Source: Lactobacillus helsingborgensis
Lineage (GTDB): Bacteria; Bacillota; Bacilli; Lactobacillales; Lactobacillaceae
Assembly: GCF_000970855.1 (NCBI RefSeq)
Contig: NZ_KQ034046.1
Location: 781,755-845,754 of the forward strand
Direction of reading: 5' to 3'
Length of the DNA stretch: 64,000 nt
Position numbers and translations under genes: made by a program. The notes below the pieces were generated by a model that ran no database searches, had not been told where the DNA came from, and saw only the letters and a list, made by a program, of their open reading frames with translations. Positions 21,601-26,566 of the stretch are shown here, one piece after another (the first letter of the stretch is position 1; each line of letters begins with the position of its first letter).

Positions 21601-23615
21601 CCTTCAGTAAAGTAGCTGCCAAAGATGAAGTCAATAAAGCAGCTTCTACAGCTAAGCCAAGCTTGAGTAAAGATAATCAGGATCGGGTAGATGAAATAGC
21701 AAAACAGGCAAGTGTTGATATTGATTCAGCTGAAACTGTTGCCAATGTTGCTAGAATTAAGCAAACCGCTATTGATAAAATTAATGCCTTAAAAGGTAAT
21801 GATGAAAAAGACTTAGCTCAAGCTATCTCAAATGCCAAAGCAGAATTGAGCAAAAAGCATGATGATGCGGTAGCAAGACTGAAGGATAAGTTTGGTAATG
21901 ATGCAGATACCACTGAAGTAGATAAAGCATTCAACTCGAATAAGGACATCACTGGAGCATCGGTTGATGAAGTTAAAGAGCACGAATTAGCAGCCGAAAG
22001 GGAATTGGCTAAAGGCGAAGTTCAAGATACTGGCACAAATGCTAAGAAGAAAGTTGATGAATTAAAGCACAAAGATGGTACTGACTATACCCAAGCTGAA
22101 AAAGATGCTATCAAGAACCAAATTAACAAAGATGTTCATCACGCTATTGATAAGAATGGTACTATTGATCAAGCAAGCGATTCAGCTGGTGTGGATAAAG
22201 CTCGTAAGGATGCAATTGACAAGATAATTGGTGACACAATTCCTGACAGTCAGGAAGTTATCAACATCATAAATCAAGATAAAGAAGTTCTCAGTCAAAG
22301 ACTTGCTAAGATTCGTGAAGCTGCTACTGCATATTTGAGACAGAAATTTGGTCCTGACACTGATGATAGTGCCATTCAGCAAAGTTATGAAGCTGCACTA
22401 GCAAAACTTAAAGCAAATCCTACAGACTTAACAACCGAACTTGAAGGTGAAAAACTGATAGCCAAGGGCGCTTTAGCAGATGCCCAAAAGGCTGCTAATA
22501 AGCGGGTTGATAGCGACAATAATTATGATTCTTCTGCTAAAGCTCAGATTAAGCAAACTATTCAAAAAGATTACAACGATCTTCTAAATAGTATCGAAGC
22601 TAGTTCGGCAGTTAGTGAAATAATTACGGCAAAACGTAATCTCGGAATTGATCAACTATATCGTGATGCTACTGAAGCTAATGTTCATGTCACTAACATT
22701 GTAGAAAATGGCGGTGGTGCTCAAACTCCTGGAATATTGCCGAATCAACCAAATAAGACTGATGATAAAGATAAGGATACTGATAAGAAGAATGAAGACT
22801 CTGAAAGAGTTGTCTTGATGCACAATGCTTACCTCTATGATGGCAATGGCAAACGTGCAAACGGCATTACTTTGGGAGCTGGTTCAATTCTTGATACATA
22901 TGGTATTGAAACAATTAACGGTGACCAATATTATGTCTTAATTGATAAAGGTGATAATGATAAGAAATACTATGTAGCAGTTGGCAACATTAAGAGCACA
23001 GCCCAAAAGCTGAAGCACAATGCTTACATTTATAACCAATATGGCAAGCGGGTTAAGAAATCTGGTAAACTGAAGACCGGTAAAGCTATTGCCACTTATG
23101 GCAGCAGCGTCAAAATTCGCGGCAAGAAGTACTTCACTATTGCTAAGAATCGTTATATCAAGGCTGCTAATATTGCTAGTCAAGATGTATTGCTTAAGAG
23201 TGCAACAGCAAAACAAGGAGCTGCAGTTGCCAGCGGAGATCAATCACACATCCTGATTAATAAGAAAGTTATGCATAACGCATACCTTTACGATCAAAAA
23301 GGTATTCGTGCCAATGGCTTAATCATTAATGCAGGTTCAACAGTTGATGTGGTAACTCAAAAAGTTGTTAATAAGAAGATCTATTATGTTCTTGAAGATG
23401 GTTTGTATATTGCCGCAGGCAATATCGACTCTAAGAAACTTAAACTAAAACGCAACGCCTACATTTACAATCAGTATGGCAATCGTGTTGGTAAAAAAGT
23501 GCTGAAGAAACATAAGTCCGTAAAGACCTATGGTAATCCAGTTAAGATTAAGGGTAAGAAATATTACACCGTAGCAAAGAACAAATTTGTTAAGAAAGCT
23601 AATATCAAAGGATAA
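9642..23615 (+). CDS. Giant YSIRK/SLAP repeat adhesin (4657 residues)
   Basis: This is a complete giant surface protein. A YSIRK-type signal peptide (FSIRK at residues 23-27, hydrophobic core, probable cleavage after VKA at 51) is followed by a Ser/Thr/Asp/Lys-rich linker to about 230. A pectate-lyase-like beta-helix adhesive domain covers about 235-650, and a second beta-rich segment covers about 723-895. A helical stalk runs to about 4360 and is dominated by DUF1542-like repeats with the motif AEVAFAKVAAKDAV recurring every 161-167 residues. Four SLAP half-repeats (22808-23612) form the wall-binding end. No LPXTG sorting signal is seen. The neighbouring gene upstream is a paralog with the same ends but a different stalk. 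The ATG has a strong ribosome binding site. Giant staphylococcal Ebh-type proteins use similar stalk modules, so a long adhesive or wall-organising fibre is likely; the target is unknown. Confidence 0.93.
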   Translation: MLGKNNFKERLRKMEMQQKQDRFSIRKLTIGAASVLLGFTFLGLGSQTVKADTDLSTQQVDRKTETKSSESDLSEAATENNKAASQSTQDDRQTKKTEKEPKLSTFSGLSSFLKSSDEDSKSVSKTKTTKEQTKKDSKESDQSTAVKQPDTEANDANAVTPGKTDSTGKDTNTDITSGDNTASDGKLPEDSQANVIKPGDDTSNNDEQNNSTDKIAPAKNKNPLVKDAGDGFSYQVYNWKDFQDALNNINITEIILMNDVSADPNNGNNRFNVPGRTLLIRSNGDAKYKLDFTGYSPRQSRGTNADITYQSLNMRSGDYYGVWDTEYVSDNYHANIMFKDCSFEGSQLIYAGSNTHIFFTGNNDVHTAKWPNHTDQQMFEFTNGNENDSIEFLDGEFVGSTYGGTIIEMKSKTNTVKIDRGATVTLNPVQDFDENRSTGEGGKPFSAIYMESGGIVQVGGVLNINIGLNKVRPYKGTRDAGKARAVYLKDSGSTFNILQNGQVNINTNGNITDAASGNLFYDNGNLNISPNGELNILGSNMGDYSGTLVYITGSADVENGAFNIRLGDKPGTGAINLLDVHGGTLKINNPTSFILDSHNNKNTATSIIGNNKITITNVRQQLQTNSGSRFTLPPLHVLQLQKSAKGISVNTIEMLDGNKTLTQEQLDEIKNDPAIKDIINDRKFGSFLTAAEAAVKNPESNRLDDIIKNALENALSSSDSDSYNNVTFVPANPSGFLDIDDDNLQVIKNNDGSRTIKGKVKNYTEAEDGPSNDNAFYKYFPKGTKGYVIIRYISSNAKYNRVIQEDKNLKPYANTNDTYRGNIIDRVPELPKVFTSAINPDGTFSVTIPAGITLNMNKGDKVEITPNANFVEYSPEVVAVGSRPIVKSIDILTLSEAQDDAATTIRNAVKDAESKKPTNLKESQSQTFEDELAKALAMADSVTESNKDTTVYGADTIAEVNRRRGAALDLVNKALQIANEESAEQDKLASAKEAAKQALENELNGNGTSGMPGVANQIADLANSGLTQDNVKIYQDQAQKAYEAAKKAIDDCESFDEITKAQAKGVADIDQALTDAKTQQLIDKAASDLKTAKEDALDELAAEKATVEDNIANLKNISTEAKTAFNKEVEAYYQDAVDKVNNPSPASVEQVDIEKNTGIININSVWNKAAALGKEIVFDQKKLDEYAQAAADRINKTDMSDEDKQKAVTDINKARDEAKINVGKQLTAEDADKAEDDGEKAIKAVEDNANAANIEAIKTSNTANVNAAADSAIERVNKAYNSLTEAGQQEKAAADKAAAILAINQAKAAATETINAATTKDAIINAFNAAKDKFDNAATTAEVAFAKIAAVDAVKKAAETVKPNLSAADQQTVDGIVAKANSDFQKATTVDKVNSIKDQAIKDIANVKTTADVVKEAEIKANKDTQTANIDTAATAAKKRITDAYNKLSQANQTSYQESLQKALDDIDQAAKTAKNNIQSAQNVADIITAAEKGTQAIAAIETKTEVTFAQADAKEAIANEAAKVKPNLSTADQQTVDGIVTTANGKIDAATDIPTINNIKNQAIKDIDQVKTTADSNSKEKVEKAKELNRTSIDDAAKKAVARVEAAYKNLTPAEQSANEAAFDQAVTAIKNAQTTAEAKIAAATTETEVAAAASEGTTNINKLADAAELNFVKITANDAVQAEAGKVKPNLKETADQNKVDEIVDQAKADIGAAETVDNVNRIKENAIKAIDNVKSNAEQTIQKAQELSRESVDAQADAAKKRVKDAYDKLTADEQKTTAVQTAYNAANNAIDKAKTVAETAIAAAQTNSEITTAVDNANKAFTQAASDAELAFAKVAAIDAVQSEADKVKQGLKQTVDLNKVDSIVTQAQTDLNNADSVTKVDFIKDQAIKDIDNVKATADAAVDNSQTVNKANIDKAAAEAIQRVQNAYNELSAAEQEQAKSEYNKAVSDINEAKKTADAAIQAAKTVDDATNAAIAGISAVNDIANKTELSFAKLGAKAAVKAAADAVTNGLDNENQQKVQEIVATANTNIDKATTITDVVRLRDQAINDIKGVKAVADAVQEAQLNENKKNNTANVNEAADAARKRVDDAYSKLNESQKNANHQTYQNALDAIDNAANSANNQIALAQSSDQISEIVKTAKTQFDNAATKAEVAFAKVTAVADILNEANKVKQDLKADADKNRVDNIVNTATTSINSTNTDTVAKVTSIRDQAIKDIDAVRAEANGGEQASLEETKNNRTGDVNKAAANAKARVDTAYGQLTPAEQDVTKQTYTDTLAAIENTRLKANNDIASADNKDAVSDIAAAAEQELDQEATKAEVAFAKTAAKDAIQAEEQSAIADLKGQDDKTSVQNIANNAIKEIDQNSTDTVAKVNSIKDSAISAIKAVKNTANAVDQAIVEEARKDSSANINEAAETAKKRVEAAYSKLTGTEQAVAKQAHDDALSAIASAQKAANDAISSLNSKAEITQAANEGINKIDAAANEAEVAFAKVAAKDAVHEKAKSVIDQLNKSDDKKKVQEISDQADKDIDATGTDTVDKVNSIRDKAINDISNVKATADDNEQKELEQTKENNKTSVDDLVKAAKKRVQDAYDKLGKDEKVLAASDYNKAMANISQAQATANDAISAAANADAIVKAVSTASTAFDAAATTAEVAFARVTAKTAIQAEADKVKKGLKQEVDQAKVDNIVLRAENDLAAAVSVDNVNTIAAQAIKDIDAVKDTAEENEQKDLAKVKDDSKQSIDQAATAAKQRIKDAYNTLSADEQAATKTDYDKAIQTITDAQTAAKAAIEKATDKDAVSKAVGDADQAFTQAETEAKLAFAKVAAKDAVDKVASTVKGNLSKDADKKQVDVISTQADTAIDKATDITMVNQLRDKAISDINAVKATAEAVDKATLEQAKDNGKTNVNGAAADAKKRVENAYNNLNSDQKNDNYQAYQNALTAIDNAADAANIKIGQAQTADEIKGAVDDAKTKFNDIATKAEVAFAKVIAKAAVQKEATKVKNDLKSQADKNKVDGIVNQANIQFNDSATDTVQEVNSIRDKAIDDIDAVKDAANGNEQASLEETKNNQKGNINSAADAAKARVEKAYNDLEKDQQQKTKQVHDNAITSIENALQKAIADIQNAETKDAVVAIAATAEQKFDQEATKAEVDFAKVAAKDVVHKEAANAQSQLKNTADKQKVQNISDQADTDFDDAATDTVDKVNSIKENAISAINAVKNTASAVDEALLEQARKDSTQNISNAAEAAKKQVEDAYEKLSSSQKAATKLDHDNALTAIENAQTAAIDAVNAATSKDAITSAVNDGVNKINAAATTAEVAFAKTAAKDAVQAEAANVIKKLKDKKDQETVQKIADDAVTNIDNASTDTVQKVHDIRDQAINDIDKVKNTIETAEQAKLEEAKDNSQASVDEAAAAATKRVEDAYNKLSSLQQTKTEADHDEAITAIKNAQKAANEAIAQAKDKSAVAGAVSTANTAFDQAATQAEVAFARVVAKEDIRNEADKIENGLSLESDRTKVEGIVNEANTQLNTADTVQKVNDIRDQAISDIDSVKTTADQTAATKLDNDKKDAITALTNKQTEVKNGIDSLKNVSAENKTALKDKVDRFYQDAVNKIKDVGTTTSDQVNSAKQEGIDNMSKVLEDAKALDTAIANDQKKLDDHASAAIDKINKSDLSDADKEKAIESINKARDDAKETVGSQPTVEKADAAEKAGESAIDTAEKTATDTDLGNTKLTEKTKVEAAADNAKKQLDDDYNKLTLDQQKEVKDKYDKAKADIDQAKADAEKAIDSATSKQDVNNASDKAKTDIDKAKNDAELAFAQAAAKDAVKAVAEDIKSGLNRQEDKNKVNDLVTQANKDIDAATTIDSVNSIRDKAITAIKGIKNSADQSDKDDLAAIKSTNKTNVDQAATKAKNRVDEAYNKLDDTQKATTKTDYDNALAAIEDAKKAAETKINSATNADAVAAAVDNASRQFDSAAATAELAFSKVAAKDEVNKAASTAKPSLSKDNQDRVDEIAKQASVDIDSAETVANVARIKQTAIDKINALKGNDEKDLAQAISNAKAELSKKHDDAVARLKDKFGNDADTTEVDKAFNSNKDITGASVDEVKEHELAAERELAKGEVQDTGTNAKKKVDELKHKDGTDYTQAEKDAIKNQINKDVHHAIDKNGTIDQASDSAGVDKARKDAIDKIIGDTIPDSQEVINIINQDKEVLSQRLAKIREAATAYLRQKFGPDTDDSAIQQSYEAALAKLKANPTDLTTELEGEKLIAKGALADAQKAANKRVDSDNNYDSSAKAQIKQTIQKDYNDLLNSIEASSAVSEIITAKRNLGIDQLYRDATEANVHVTNIVENGGGAQTPGILPNQPNKTDDKDKDTDKKNEDSERVVLMHNAYLYDGNGKRANGITLGAGSILDTYGIETINGDQYYVLIDKGDNDKKYYVAVGNIKSTAQKLKHNAYIYNQYGKRVKKSGKLKTGKAIATYGSSVKIRGKKYFTIAKNRYIKAANIASQDVLLKSATAKQGAAVASGDQSHILINKKVMHNAYLYDQKGIRANGLIINAGSTVDVVTQKVVNKKIYYVLEDGLYIAAGNIDSKKLKLKRNAYIYNQYGNRVGKKVLKKHKSVKTYGNPVKIKGKKYYTVAKNKFVKKANIKG
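12880..13430 (+). repeat. Bracket module, first copy in the second adhesin
   Basis: This helical module has the motifs YYQDAVDKV and FDQKKLDEYAQAAADRI. It differs from the DUF1542-like units and precedes the array. A diverged copy lies at about 20335-20860 in the same gene and another at about 3765-4390 in the upstream paralog. Confidence 0.7.
13420..21850 (+). repeat. DUF1542-like tandem array with a period of about 165 residues
   Basis: The anchor codon in the AEVAFAK-type motif falls at 13665, 14157, 14649, 15138, 15621, 16113, 16614, 17115, 17616, 18111, 18606, 19107, 19608, 20109, 21099 and 21594. Spacings are 492, 492, 489, 483, 492, 501, 501, 501, 495, 495, 501, 501, 501, 990 and 495 bases. 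Each unit carries a KKRVxxAYxKL helix and a KVNSIRDQAIxDI helix. The 990-base step is two periods, in which the bracket module occupies one slot. Confidence 0.85.
20335..20860 (+). repeat. Bracket module, second copy in the second adhesin
   Basis: The motifs FYQDAVNKI and NDQKKLDDHASAAIDKI match the first copy at about 12880-13430. The distance from the module to the next array anchor is 741 bases here and 744 bases at the first copy. Module plus following unit therefore look like one duplicated block. Confidence 0.7.
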
Positions 23616-23634
23616 TCAATTTCTTAACTAAAAT

Positions 23635-23678
23635 AAAAGTGTCACAATTGTTAGAAATAACAGTTGTGGCACTTTTTG
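23635..23678. terminator. Bidirectional terminator between the giant adhesin and rarA
   Basis: An 18-bp stem (23635-23652 with 23659-23676, two G-T wobbles) has T tracts on both strands. It lies between two convergent genes and can stop transcription from both sides. Confidence 0.85.
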
Positions 23679-23685
23679 AATTCGT

Positions 23686-24993
23686 TTATTTTTTCTTTAA
23701 ACCATTTTTTTGTAATTCATGCAAGGTTTCGTACTGCTTTTTTAAGCCCTTTTCAATTTTAGAATTGCCCTTAGGCTGGAAATATTGTTTACCCACTAAT
23801 TTATCTGGTAAATATTGTTGGGCTACCCAATCATTTGCAAAAGAGTGAGGGTAAATATAGCCCTTGCCATGACCTAATTTTTTGGCTCCGGAATAATGGG
23901 CATCTTTTAAATCTGCTGGTATGCTGCCATAATCCTTATGTCTGACATCCTGCAAGGCAGCATCAATCGCACTAATTGCACTATTACTCTTAGGAGATAT
24001 TGCTAACTCAATGACTGCGTTAGCTAGAGGTATTCTGGCTTCAGGAAATCCGAGATTCTTGGCAGCTTGAATAGCAACTTGAGTATGCTGAACAGCGGCT
24101 GGATTAGCCAGCCCAATATCTTCATAAGCTATCACGCTTAGGCGCCGGCAAATTGCTACTAGATCACCTGATTCAATTAATCTCGCTAAATAATGTAAGG
24201 CTGCATCAGTATCAGAACCGCGAATTGACTTTTGAAAAGCAGATACTAAATCATAGTGGCCGTCACCTTTGGCATCAAAGTTTTGGCTACGCATCTGAAT
24301 CGAATTTGCCATTTCGTCTTGGTTAATAGTCAGGCTTTCAGTTTCAGTTTTACCAGCTGCAATCAGCTCTTGCTTTGTTGAACGCACAGCTAATTCAAGT
24401 CCGTTTAGAGTTGCACGTAAATCACCATTGCATTTTTGCACTAAAAGATTTCTAGCATCATGTGTTAATTTGACTTGGTATTTTCCCAATCCGTTTTTAT
24501 CATCAGTTAAAGCACGATCAATTGCTTTACTGATGTCTTCTGCAGCAAGAGGCTTAAGTTCGAAAATTTGACACCGGGAACGAATAGCAGGAGAGATAGC
24601 TATATACGGATTTTCAGTTGTTGCACCAATCAAAATAATTTGTCCAGATTCTAACAATGGTAAGAGAAAATCCTGTTTAGTTTTGTCTAAACGGTGAATT
24701 TCATCTAATAATAATATAACTGTGCCACTGAGTTTTCCTTCTGCTGCTACCTGTTCTAACTGCTTTTTACTATCTGTTGCCGCATTCAGCTGGCGAAAAG
24801 CATATTTGGTTGAACCGGCAATTGCACTGGCAATACTGGTTTTGCCGATACCAGGGGGGCCATAAAGTATCATAGATGACAGCATCCTGGCTTCAACCAT
24901 TCGCCGAATAATTTTACCCGGACCAATTAAATGTTGTTGACCAACAACCTCATCTAAATTTTGTGGTCTCATTCTGTAAGCTAATGGCTTCAT
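23686..24993 (-). CDS. rarA: RarA/MgsA replication-associated recombination ATPase
   Basis: This is a clamp-loader-like AAA+ ATPase that acts at stalled or damaged replication forks. The Walker A motif GPPGIGKT lies at residues 45-52 and the Walker B/DEIH motif (LLLDEIHRL) near 93-101. The RarA C-terminal oligomerisation region follows, with a SLARLIESGD-like segment and the motif YEDIGLANP. At 435 residues it has the usual family length. Its ATG directly follows the stop codon of the yueI-like gene, and its ribosome binding site GGAG lies within the end of that gene, so the two are translationally linked. It ends head-on against the giant adhesin gene. The call is confident. Confidence 0.96.
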   Translation of the reverse strand: MKPLAYRMRPQNLDEVVGQQHLIGPGKIIRRMVEARMLSSMILYGPPGIGKTSIASAIAGSTKYAFRQLNAATDSKKQLEQVAAEGKLSGTVILLLDEIHRLDKTKQDFLLPLLESGQIILIGATTENPYIAISPAIRSRCQIFELKPLAAEDISKAIDRALTDDKNGLGKYQVKLTHDARNLLVQKCNGDLRATLNGLELAVRSTKQELIAAGKTETESLTINQDEMANSIQMRSQNFDAKGDGHYDLVSAFQKSIRGSDTDAALHYLARLIESGDLVAICRRLSVIAYEDIGLANPAAVQHTQVAIQAAKNLGFPEARIPLANAVIELAISPKSNSAISAIDAALQDVRHKDYGSIPADLKDAHYSGAKKLGHGKGYIYPHSFANDWVAQQYLPDKLVGKQYFQPKGNSKIEKGLKKQYETLHELQKNGLKKK

Positions 24994-25461
24994 TTAATTG
25001 TCTCCATGAAAAAGCCGATGCCAGAAGCCAGCCTTTTTTTGATTAGTATTGCTAAGCTGGGGTTTAGGCATTTCCGGCGGATATACCTGATCAATTTCAA
25101 TCCGCATCTTGTTAATTGCGGTTGGTGCTACTACTAAAATGGCTGAGTCGTCTGGACCGGTTTTAGCAGTCTCGTTGTTAACAATAGTAAAAGCAATCTC
25201 GTATTTACTACAATAAGTTTCTACTTGATCCACAAAATTATCATGCAAATTGCCATTTATTAGTATGTTGTACCCTGTATAATCTTTAAAGTGTAATAAA
25301 AATAGTTTAGTTAATTTGGGGTCTTGTACTTCTGTATTAGTCATTCTAACTAAAACCCGTTCGCGAAGGGAACCTAAAAATCTTCTTCGTTCATCAGGTC
25401 TTGTTTGCGGGGTAATCCCTTGAGCAGCGTTCGATACTCTGGTATTTAAATCTTCAGTCAT
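24994..25461 (-). CDS. YueI family protein (DUF1694)
   Basis: This is a 155-residue cytoplasmic protein of the YueI/DUF1694 family, whose biochemical role is not established. Recognisable parts are the N-terminal RRRFLGSLRERV helix and the central LLHFKDYTGYNILING strand-rich core. The C-terminal basic tail is variable. I place the start at the ATG at 25461 (MTEDLN), which follows an AAAGGAG site. A longer frame reaches an upstream ATG at 25500, but that codon lies in the loop region of the rpsD terminator hairpin. The gene sits between rpsD and rarA, and the close coupling to rarA suggests a shared transcript. Family assignment is fairly secure; function is unknown. Confidence 0.85.
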   Translation of the reverse strand: MTEDLNTRVSNAAQGITPQTRPDERRRFLGSLRERVLVRMTNTEVQDPKLTKLFLLHFKDYTGYNILINGNLHDNFVDQVETYCSKYEIAFTIVNNETAKTGPDDSAILVVAPTAINKMRIEIDQVYPPEMPKPQLSNTNQKKAGFWHRLFHGDN

Positions 25462-25484
25462 CAGTAGCTCTCCTTTCGGGTAGC

Positions 25485-25516
25485 AAAAACCCCTCTCCAA
25501 GCAGGAAAGGGGTTTT
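25485..25516 (-). terminator. Terminator downstream of rpsD
   Basis: On the minus strand a 13-bp stem with one mismatch (arms 25504-25516 and 25486-25498) ends in a T run. It separates rpsD from yueI. Read-through or a promoter not recognised here would be needed for yueI-rarA expression. Confidence 0.8.
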
Positions 25517-25530
25517 GTAAAATGTGGAAA

Positions 25531-26142
25531 TTAAAGTAACTTGTTGTAGTATTCAACAACTAAAGCTTCGTTAATTTCTGGTTCCATTTCATCACGTTCT
25601 GGGAGACGAACAAGTGAACCTTCCATTTTGTTATCATCAAATGAAACAAAAGATGGGCGGGATACAACTGCTTCAAGCGCATCCTTAACTTGTTGCAAGT
25701 TCTTTGACTTTTCTTTGAGGCCAATGACTTGACCAGCCTTAACTTCGTAAGATGGAATATCAACACGCTTGCCGTCAACAGTAATGTGACCGTGGTTAAC
25801 TAGTTGTCTAGCTTGTTCTCTAGTAGTAGCAAAACCTAAACGATAAACAAGACTGTCTAAGCGGCATTCAAGTAAAGCCATGAAGTTAGTACCATGTTCA
25901 CCTTCACGGATCTTGCCGGCACGTGTAAACAAAGTTCTAAATTGACGTTCGTTTAAACCGTACATCCAACGTAGCTTCTGCTTTTCGTGCAATTGCTCGC
26001 CGTATTCTGATAAACGACCACGTGAATTAGGACCATGTTGACCAGGAGCATAGTTACGACGACTAATTTCCTTGCCTGTGCCTGAAAGTGAAATTCCTAA
26101 TCTTCTAGAACGTTTCCAACTTGGACCTGTATATCTTGACAT
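25531..26142 (-). CDS. rpsD: 30S ribosomal protein S4
   Basis: S4 is a primary 16S rRNA-binding protein that nucleates assembly of the small-subunit body. The sequence starts [16 protein letters not shown], contains the family signature around [10 protein letters not shown], and carries the S4 RNA-binding domain at about residues 92-155 ([11 protein letters not shown], then [18 protein letters not shown]). The length of 203 residues is typical. I start it at the ATG at 26142, which has a GGAGG site; an in-frame ATG four codons upstream overlaps that site. The gene stands alone, as in Bacillus, with its own promoter, a structured leader and a terminator. In Bacillus S4 represses its own gene by binding the leader. 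Confidence 0.98.
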   Translation of the reverse strand: MSRYTGPSWKRSRRLGISLSGTGKEISRRNYAPGQHGPNSRGRLSEYGEQLHEKQKLRWMYGLNERQFRTLFTRAGKIREGEHGTNFMALLECRLDSLVYRLGFATTREQARQLVNHGHITVDGKRVDIPSYEVKAGQVIGLKEKSKNLQQVKDALEAVVSRPSFVSFDDNKMEGSLVRLPERDEMEPEINEALVVEYYNKLL

Positions 26143-26316
26143 AAAATCCTCCAATAAAATCTGATAACAGTTTTTGGAGTAAAATAGTTACGTATAAGTT
26201 TAACATTCGTGCATCTTAATTTTCATTTTCGCCTATTGCAGCGTCGGTTACTCGTTCACTAAAACGTATTAAGATGTTGACGTTCTTGCCACTTATAGCT
26301 GCAAATATTTTACACG
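26143..26316 (-). ncRNA. Structured rpsD leader (probable S4 autoregulatory RNA)
   Basis: About 170 bases separate the rpsD promoter from its start codon. On the minus strand the segment at 26268-26276 (CATCTTAAT) can pair with 26212-26220 (ATTAAGATG), enclosing smaller potential hairpins. This layout resembles the Firmicutes S4 leader, in which excess S4 represses translation. The assignment rests on position and pairing, not on a covariance match. Confidence 0.5.
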
Positions 26317-26322
26317 CTCTAT

Positions 26323-26351
26323 ATTATAGTTGTCTCAGTGTATTAAAGCAA
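26323..26351 (-). promoter_or_regulatory. rpsD promoter
   Basis: On the minus strand a -35 TTGCTT (26346-26351) and a perfect -10 TATAAT (26323-26328) are separated by 17 bases. Transcription would start near 26316 and produce the structured leader. Confidence 0.8.
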
Positions 26352-26537
26352 GGAAAACATTGTTTACTTTATTTAATAGGAAGAAAAAAGAAAAACCAGT
26401 TTTAATTAGCCCTCATACTAAACAATTTCCCTTTAAAACTAGAGTGTATTTATTAATAGTAACTAAATTTTCTCGGCAGAATTTGATTATTTTTGCCAGT
26501 AAAGAAAACTCATACCCACAATAATACAGAAATTTGT

Positions 26538-26543
26538 TATAAT
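26538..26543 (+). promoter_or_regulatory. Probable ezrA -10 box
   Basis: A TATAAT hexamer lies 24 bases before the ezrA start, followed by a GGAGG ribosome binding site. No good -35 is visible at the expected spacing, so this is tentative. The stretch from the rpsD promoter (26351) to here shows no supported gene. Confidence 0.4.
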
Positions 26544-26566
26544 TGGGTTAGTTTTGGAGGAAAATT

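Noticed and set aside
13420-21850. Tandem repeats considered as a CRISPR or minisatellite array
   Set aside because: The repeats are about 490-500 bases, diverged at DNA level, in frame and protein-coding throughout. No short direct repeats with unique spacers are present.
23639-23848. Plus-strand 69-codon frame opposite the rarA 3' end
   Set aside because: It starts in the terminator stem and lies antisense to conserved rarA codons, so it is a shadow frame.
26330-26524. Possible 64-codon plus-strand gene upstream of ezrA
   Set aside because: It begins inside the rpsD promoter region, lacks a ribosome binding site and shows no protein-like features.
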